Assembly (NCBI GenBank): GCA_002306815.1
Contig: DBTA01000043.1
Span: 1-37,208, forward strand
DNA from: Dehalococcoidia bacterium UBA1328
GTDB lineage: Bacteria > Chloroflexota > Dehalococcoidia > Lucifugimonadales > Lucifugimonadaceae
Length of the DNA stretch: 37,208 bases
Reading direction: 5' to 3'
Shown here one piece after another: positions 34,052 to 37,208 of this stretch. The notes beneath the pieces are model-generated. The model had not been told where the DNA came from, made no database searches, and was given only the letters and a program-made list of their open reading frames with translations. The position numbers and the translations under genes were made by a program. The first letter of the stretch is position 1; the number at the start of each line of letters is the position of its first letter.

Positions 34052-34972
34052 CTAAACAAAATCTTGCCAGTGTTCTGGAACGATCGGAGTTGCTTTGGGG
34101 CCAAGCATTTCTCGGGTTAACCACTTTTCAGCGAATAAACCGTCCTTAAAGCTGGAACGCTCCGATTCGTGAATTGTCACTTCTCCAACGATCTTTTCGT
34201 TCATCTCTGCAAGCTTGCTCGGGCTATAAATGCCTTCACGTTCGCTCGCCCGGACTAAAGTTTTTGCTTTGATATATGGAGCGTGCCATCTGAGGTTGTA
34301 CATCTCCAATATTTCAGCTACTTGGCTTGTACGTTCGGGATGTAATCTGAGGTAATCGCTAAACTCAGCCAGTGGATAGCTTGTAGTTGTGGCCGAGTTT
34401 TTGATAGTGTCAAATAGATATGCTGGTTGTGTGACCACATGTGTGATTTGTTTGCGCCGGGCAGCAACTAAAAGAGCGTTGTCATTGCCCCAGGCAGTGA
34501 TTCGGTCGTTATCAATTTCCGGCCGAGTAATAATGTATTCCAAGCCACGTATGGTGTCGGCGACTATCCCACGGTAGACGTATGATTCGGCACTTTCCAA
34601 ACCGTCCGTGAGTTGCCCTGGATACATTGCTGCATATGGCTTATCAGAGTTCCGCATTCCACGGCAGGCTAGGGAGAACGTTACATAATGTTCACGCACA
34701 GCTATTGCTGTGCCCTGTGGGATGATCTCGTGGACACTAGCGTTTTTTGGCACGTAGTAAATCGCCGGGTGGATTTCGTCAGTTTTCGGAATACTTAGGT
34801 AGCCAAATAAACGGTAAGGGCCGACACTGGTGATTCGTACTCCATAGAGATCGTATTTTTCAGTCGAGCGCATTGGGATATGCTCAGTCTCAGCTGCGAT
34901 AGGAATGTGCGCTAGATCCTCGTCTACGCTGTCCCAGAAATTTTTGAACCCCGGTGGAGTTTTTTTGGTCAT
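34052..34972 (-). CDS. Acetyl-xylan-esterase-family homologue lacking catalytic triad (pseudoenzyme)
   Basis: A 306-residue protein clearly paralogous to the gene just upstream (35903-34977): shared blocks include FKNFWDSV/FDDFWEEV, YVYRGIVADTIRGLEYIITRPEID/YSYRGFYVDAWRSVDFLLSRPEVD and YPLAEFSDYLRLHPERTSQVAE/YPFHEINDYLNTYPDRSDQVAE. The nucleophile elbow, GGSQGG in the partner, is AWGNDNAL here (residues 160-167), so the serine is gone. The aspartate region reads VRASEREG, and the GHGHE histidine motif is replaced by HESERSSF. The frame is intact and starts four bases after the partner's stop, with AAGGAG inside the partner's last codons, so it is translated in the same operon. Loss of all three catalytic residues with an intact frame suggests a binding or regulatory role, or early decay. 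Confidence 0.8.
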   Translation of the reverse strand: MTKKTPPGFKNFWDSVDEDLAHIPIAAETEHIPMRSTEKYDLYGVRITSVGPYRLFGYLSIPKTDEIHPAIYYVPKNASVHEIIPQGTAIAVREHYVTFSLACRGMRNSDKPYAAMYPGQLTDGLESAESYVYRGIVADTIRGLEYIITRPEIDNDRITAWGNDNALLVAARRKQITHVVTQPAYLFDTIKNSATTTSYPLAEFSDYLRLHPERTSQVAEILEMYNLRWHAPYIKAKTLVRASEREGIYSPSKLAEMNEKIVGEVTIHESERSSFKDGLFAEKWLTREMLGPKATPIVPEHWQDFV

Positions 34973-34976
34973 ATTG

Positions 34977-35903
34977 TTATCTAACTCCTTTTAGATGGGT
35001 TTCAAAAAATTCGTCAATTATTTTTCCATGTACATAGCTGCCTGCTTCGTGACCATGTCCGTCGTACTCGTATAAAGTCTTGTCCTCGCTGGCAATTGCA
35101 TTAAACAATGAGAAGCCAGTCTCCGGTGGTACTACGTTATCTTGCAATCCCACGTTCAGTATCACCGGACATTTGATCTTGTCTGCAAATGAGATCCCGT
35201 CAAAGTAAGCAAGTGTTTCTGCTACTTGATCGCTCCTATCTGGATAAGTGTTTAGATAATCGTTGATTTCATGGAACGGATAGGTGTGGGTAAGTTCTAT
35301 TGCATCCATATAGCCGCATAGATAGGGCGCGCTGATAGATACAGCCGATATTTCATTTCTCATAGCAGCGATAGTAGTTGCGAGGGCTCCTCCTTGGCTT
35401 CCACCTACAGCACCAATTCGATCAGCGTCGACTTCTGGCCGGCTAAGCAGGAAATCAACGCTGCGCCATGCGTCTACATAAAATCCTCTGTATGAGTAGG
35501 AGTTTTTGTCGATTATGTTGTACGTGAGTAATCCGGGATACCCGGGGTCAAATTGTGACCTGCTTCTGACTTTTCCTCTTGGATTTACAGATATACATGC
35601 GTAACCCTTTGCAGCCCAATCTCTAGGTATTGGGGGGTCACTTTGATATCCCGGAAGCTGCACCATGGCAGGCAACTTTCTGCTGGCATTTTTTGGTAGT
35701 GAGTACCATGCCGATATCCGAACTCGATCAATGCTGGTGAAAAAAACTTGGAATACGTCCACATCGTCATTTGATCTAAGTAGATCTTTTTCCATTATCG
35801 GTTCGAGATCTACATCTGCGACGTCTGTGAGTACTTCTTCCCAGAAATCATCAAAATCATCTGGTTTCACTACCATGCAGCGGTAGTTTCTATCGATATT
35901 CAT
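34977..35903 (-). CDS. Acetyl xylan esterase/cephalosporin-C deacetylase-family hydrolase
   Basis: A 308-residue alpha/beta hydrolase of the AXE1 family (acetyl xylan esterase, cephalosporin-C deacetylase). The triad is complete: S169 in GAVGGSQGGA, D255 in VGLQDNVVPP and H285 in DGHGHEAG. The oxyanion segment NPRGKVRSR and the YRGFYVDAWRSVDFLLSRPEVD helix block are typical. Members deacetylate acylated sugars and other small acyl esters and form hexamers or trimers. There is no signal peptide, so it acts on imported substrate. It lies between the SelA-like gene (35-base gap) and the degenerate copy (4-base gap), which points to an operon for an acylated amino or sugar compound. Confidence 0.9.
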   Translation of the reverse strand: MNIDRNYRCMVVKPDDFDDFWEEVLTDVADVDLEPIMEKDLLRSNDDVDVFQVFFTSIDRVRISAWYSLPKNASRKLPAMVQLPGYQSDPPIPRDWAAKGYACISVNPRGKVRSRSQFDPGYPGLLTYNIIDKNSYSYRGFYVDAWRSVDFLLSRPEVDADRIGAVGGSQGGALATTIAAMRNEISAVSISAPYLCGYMDAIELTHTYPFHEINDYLNTYPDRSDQVAETLAYFDGISFADKIKCPVILNVGLQDNVVPPETGFSLFNAIASEDKTLYEYDGHGHEAGSYVHGKIIDEFFETHLKGVR

Positions 35904-35938
35904 TTGATTAAAGTTCCAAGCCTTTAGCTAATTTGGGA

Positions 35939-37060
35939 TTACGTTAGTACTTCAGCCAATCTTTCTGATAGCAGAATGTTTTCACCTGGCTGTAGATTTA
36001 TTGGGTTAACTGACAAGCAATCTTCATTAGCGTCATATGTCATGAATACCCTCGGTTCACCATCGAGAAGTTGCTGGAGTAATTTTTGTGGATCTCGCCC
36101 AACTCTGTTCGAATTCAATCCAATCACTAGAGTTGGTACGTGATATTTGCTCTCTGTGAGTTTTATATCGATGTCAATATTTTCTATTTTTTTGAGTTGG
36201 TTGTGTATTGGAGATAATGTTTCTCTAAATTGCGCAAATAGCTGGTTATCATCTGTTTCCATGAATAATTTTAGTGCCACATAAAGTCCTACCATTTCGT
36301 CCTTAGTGACTTTTTGTGGCCTACCGATCGAGTGGTTAGGCGCGGTGTTTAAGGCAGCGGCTTCTACAAGATCTTTTCGTCCAAAAAGTAGACCGGTGCC
36401 CTGGGGACCTCGAATGTATTTTCCGCCAGAAAAAGTTACTAAATCTGCTCCTTCTTCGATAAATCTACGAAGGTTAGATTTTGGTGGCAACATGGCTGCA
36501 GCATCCACGATCACAGGCACTTCTTTGGCGTGTGCTACCTCTGCAACCTCACGTAATGAAAGACCGTTTGTAAGTACACCCGGCCCGAAAAGGTACGCGA
36601 CGGCTGCGGTATTTTCGTTTATCGCAAGGTCAAGCTCTTCACGAAGGCAACCGTTTACTGAACCGGCCTCGTTGAACCTGACGCCAGCGAACGTGTACAT
36701 GTCACTATAACCACCGCGATGGATTTTCTGAATTGCAAGTTCGTTTTTCATGCCTGTTGTGTTGGGTAACTGGCGTACAAAGCCGACGTTTTTTCCAGTC
36801 ATACAGGCTGCTACAGAGAGCACTACACCACCAGCAGCTCCACTGACTACCAGTCCAGCCTCTGCACCTGTAACTTCTGCGATATATTCACCAACCTTTT
36901 CGTTAAGTTCGGTAAGGCTGACGAAGCTAGTCGAAGCTATCGCCATTGCGTCGACAACTTCTGGTCTAGGTTTCGAGCCACCAAAAGAAGTTATCGTTCC
37001 GGCAGCGTGTATAACTGGCTTGACGCCTAGCTCATCGTAAACAGGATTAGAGCTTCTCAT
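35939..37060 (-). CDS. SelA-like/DgaE-like PLP-dependent enzyme (COG1921 type)
   Basis: A 373-residue fold-type I PLP enzyme related to L-seryl-tRNA(Sec) selenium transferase. The Schiff-base lysine is K214 in FSGGKYIRGPQGTG and the pyridine-binding aspartate is D186 in VIVDAAAM; the N-terminal VKPVIHAAGTITSFGGS block is typical. At 373 residues it is much shorter than true SelA (about 460) and lacks its N-terminal tRNA-binding domain, so selenocysteine synthesis is unlikely. Short relatives such as DgaE act on D-glucosaminate 6-phosphate or eliminate ammonia from other amino acids. A GAGGTAGG ribosome binding site precedes the ATG. It is 21 bases behind the amidohydrolase stop, so they form an operon. 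Confidence 0.85.
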   Translation of the reverse strand: MRSSNPVYDELGVKPVIHAAGTITSFGGSKPRPEVVDAMAIASTSFVSLTELNEKVGEYIAEVTGAEAGLVVSGAAGGVVLSVAACMTGKNVGFVRQLPNTTGMKNELAIQKIHRGGYSDMYTFAGVRFNEAGSVNGCLREELDLAINENTAAVAYLFGPGVLTNGLSLREVAEVAHAKEVPVIVDAAAMLPPKSNLRRFIEEGADLVTFSGGKYIRGPQGTGLLFGRKDLVEAAALNTAPNHSIGRPQKVTKDEMVGLYVALKLFMETDDNQLFAQFRETLSPIHNQLKKIENIDIDIKLTESKYHVPTLVIGLNSNRVGRDPQKLLQQLLDGEPRVFMTYDANEDCLSVNPINLQPGENILLSERLAEVLT

Positions 37061-37081
37061 CTATGTTGCCTACCTCAGTAT

Positions 37082-37208
37082 CTAAACTGCCTTAATCCCG
37101 TCACCTGACATGGTTCCGGTACATTTCGAATTTTCCACTACTAGTTTTCCGTTAACCAATACATGCGGTATACCGATGGGATGAATCATTGGGTCTTCGA
37201 AGGAAGAT
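37082..37208 (-). CDS. C-terminal end of an amidohydrolase (N-acyl-D-amino-acid deacylase-like), cut by window
   Basis: Only the last 41 codons lie in the window. They read HPIGIPHVLVNGKLVVENSK and then TGTMSGDGIKAV before a TAG at 37084. The pattern 'P-x-G-I-x-x-V-x-V-N-G-x-x-V-V-x-x-x-x-x-T-G' is the standard C-terminal strand pair of D-aminoacylase/N-acyl-D-amino-acid deacylase-type amidohydrolases, where it closes the small beta domain. It heads the operon with the SelA-like enzyme. The assignment rests on a short segment; other amidohydrolases of the same group are possible. Confidence 0.6.
   Translation of the reverse strand, partial: SSFEDPMIHPIGIPHVLVNGKLVVENSKCTGTMSGDGIKAV

Noticed and set aside
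1..37208. CRISPR arrays, rRNA, tRNA, transposases, integrases or phage genes
   Set aside because: No regularly spaced repeats, cloverleaf-like sequences or mobile-element proteins were seen on reading either strand; a covariance-model scan was not possible.

Overview
The window looks like a piece of a chromosome from a free-living, probably marine, heterotrophic bacterium. The gene content is a dense set of single-purpose catabolic enzymes: two sulfatases, a phytanoyl-CoA dioxygenase-like oxygenase, three SDR dehydrogenases, two zinc alcohol dehydrogenases, an ADHFE1-type iron alcohol dehydrogenase, an SMP-30 lactonase, an FAH-fold protein, an MlrC-type peptidase, a ceramidase-like hydrolase and an F420-type reductase. 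I associate this mix with uncultured SAR202-type Chloroflexota. That placement is inference from content; there is no rRNA or tRNA here to test it. No phage, IS element, CRISPR array or rRNA was seen.

Layout. 1-4.1 kb: a ceramidase-like gene running off the left edge, a 91-aa unknown translationally coupled to a PhyH oxygenase, an SDR, and a broken tandem-NIPSNAP gene. 4.1-9 kb: ilvD, an SMP-30 lactonase, an F420-dependent-NADP reductase homologue and a D-threonine aldolase/D-serine dehydratase-like PLP enzyme. 9.2-13.5 kb: sulfatase 1, an SDR, an acetoacetate decarboxylase-like protein and a second SDR that lacks a normal start codon. 13.7-17.6 kb: a plus-strand operon of zinc alcohol dehydrogenase, ThDP-dependent decarboxylase/lyase and a mannonate dehydratase homologue broken by two in-frame stops. 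17.6-24.6 kb: MlrC-type peptidase, MFS transporter, second zinc alcohol dehydrogenase with a strong terminator, sulfatase 2 (possibly leaderless) and a nitroreductase. 24.6-30 kb: DUF1028 protein, a frameshifted membrane-protein remnant, metallophosphoesterase, ADHFE1-like dehydrogenase and a GguC/AraD1-like FAH protein. 30.1-34 kb: a visibly more AT-rich block with a large secreted repeat lipoprotein followed by decayed small membrane-protein ORFs. 34-37.2 kb: a minus-strand operon of amidohydrolase (cut by the right edge), SelA-like PLP enzyme, an intact acetyl-xylan-esterase-family hydrolase and a second copy of that hydrolase that has lost its catalytic residues.

How the parts fit. Sulfatases, lactonase, sugar-acid dehydratase-like, dehydrogenase and FAH genes are the kinds of steps used in oxidative, non-phosphorylating breakdown of sulfated or deoxy sugars. 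The D-threonine aldolase-like gene, the SelA-like enzyme and the apparent D-aminoacylase point to D-amino-acid or amino-sugar-acid use. Substrates cannot be fixed from sequence.

Two themes stand out. First, gene decay: at least four loci carry stops or frameshifts while neighbouring genes are intact. Second, a tandem hydrolase pair in which one copy appears to be a conserved-fold pseudoenzyme.
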